Shown here piece after piece: positions 63,974-64,000 of a stretch of DNA of 64,000 nt. The stretch is taken from NCBI GenBank assembly GCA_958295815.1, contig OY282374.1, positions 186,001 through 250,000 on the forward strand, given 5' to 3'. A model generated the notes under the pieces. The model was not told the DNA's origin. It ran no database searches and saw nothing but the letters and a program-made list of their open reading frames with translations. The first letter of the stretch is position 1. Every line of letters starts with the position of its first letter. Source of the stretch: Candidatus Poribacteria bacterium (lineage in GTDB: Bacteria; Poribacteria; WGA-4E; WGA-3G). The translations under genes and the position numbers were made by a program.

Positions 63974-64000
63974 TACTGAAGTGCACGAACGTCCACCCTT
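63960..64000 (+). CDS. Start of a probable cytochrome c oxidase subunit III gene (cut by window end)
   Basis: ATG at 63960 opens MAQNNTEVHERPP and runs off the end. The overlap with the preceding gene and the HERPP start, common in subunit III, support it. Only 13 codons are visible, so this rests mainly on position. Confidence 0.5.
   Translation, partial: MAQNNTEVHERPP

Overview
The window reads as a chromosomal segment of an uncultured, Gram-negative-type aerobic bacterium. The gene families point to Candidatus Poribacteria or a related PVC-like lineage: planctomycete-type cytochrome c/WD40 proteins, a DUF1549-DUF1501-PPC set, several sulfatases, a DppD-DppF fusion, and secreted LamG proteins with a shared C-terminal tail. 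The lineage is inferred from gene content; there is no rRNA in the window. No tRNA, CRISPR array, insertion sequence or prophage was recognised.

Layout. 1-4.2 kb (+): the last 15 codons of a truncated gene, then a Gfo/Idh/MocA oxidoreductase, a small lipoprotein and a GH127 beta-L-arabinofuranosidase, closed by an intrinsic terminator. 4.2-8.2 kb (-): a dipeptide-type ABC ATPase fusion followed by mutL. 8.3-15.2 kb: an esterase-like hydrolase (+), then a sulfatase/enolase-superfamily/lysA operon, an FGE-like lipoprotein and a LamG protein (all -). 15.2-28 kb: an AT-rich regulatory region with ATACAA/TTGTAT palindromes in front of a very large helicase-like protein with eroded NTPase motifs; converging on it are a VWA protein and an SNF2-SWIM helicase; then a 1365-residue Ycf48-repeat lipoprotein, a polytopic membrane protein and YceI. 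28-43 kb: a cytochrome c/WD40 protein whose frame continues through a TGA into an HMA metal-binding domain, a sulfatase, a lone DNA methyltransferase, a ThuA-like secreted protein, a WD40 protein, the DUF1549-DUF1501-PPC set and two LamG proteins.

43.4-64 kb (+) is an almost uninterrupted respiratory cluster: Rieske protein, split cytochrome b, an octaheme cytochrome c, a monoheme c, two cupredoxins, a CydA-like protein without CydB, three further membrane or exported c-type cytochromes (one with an ethylbenzene-dehydrogenase-like domain), an ABC exporter, then aa3-type oxidase subunits II and I, haem A synthase, haem O synthase, a small membrane protein and the start of a probable subunit III. 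Together they look like a quinol-to-oxygen chain in which multihaem cytochromes and blue copper proteins link a Rieske/cytochrome b complex to one or two terminal modules.

The strongest unusual signal is at 29,746: an in-frame TGA exactly where the first cysteine of an HMA-domain GMTCxxC motif should be, followed by 56 open sense codons of HMA-like sequence and by a hairpin of bacterial SECIS shape. I read this as a selenocysteine codon in a cytochrome c-WD40-HMA fusion protein. A second theme is a C-terminal motif, KLxxxWGxxK, shared by four otherwise different secreted proteins.
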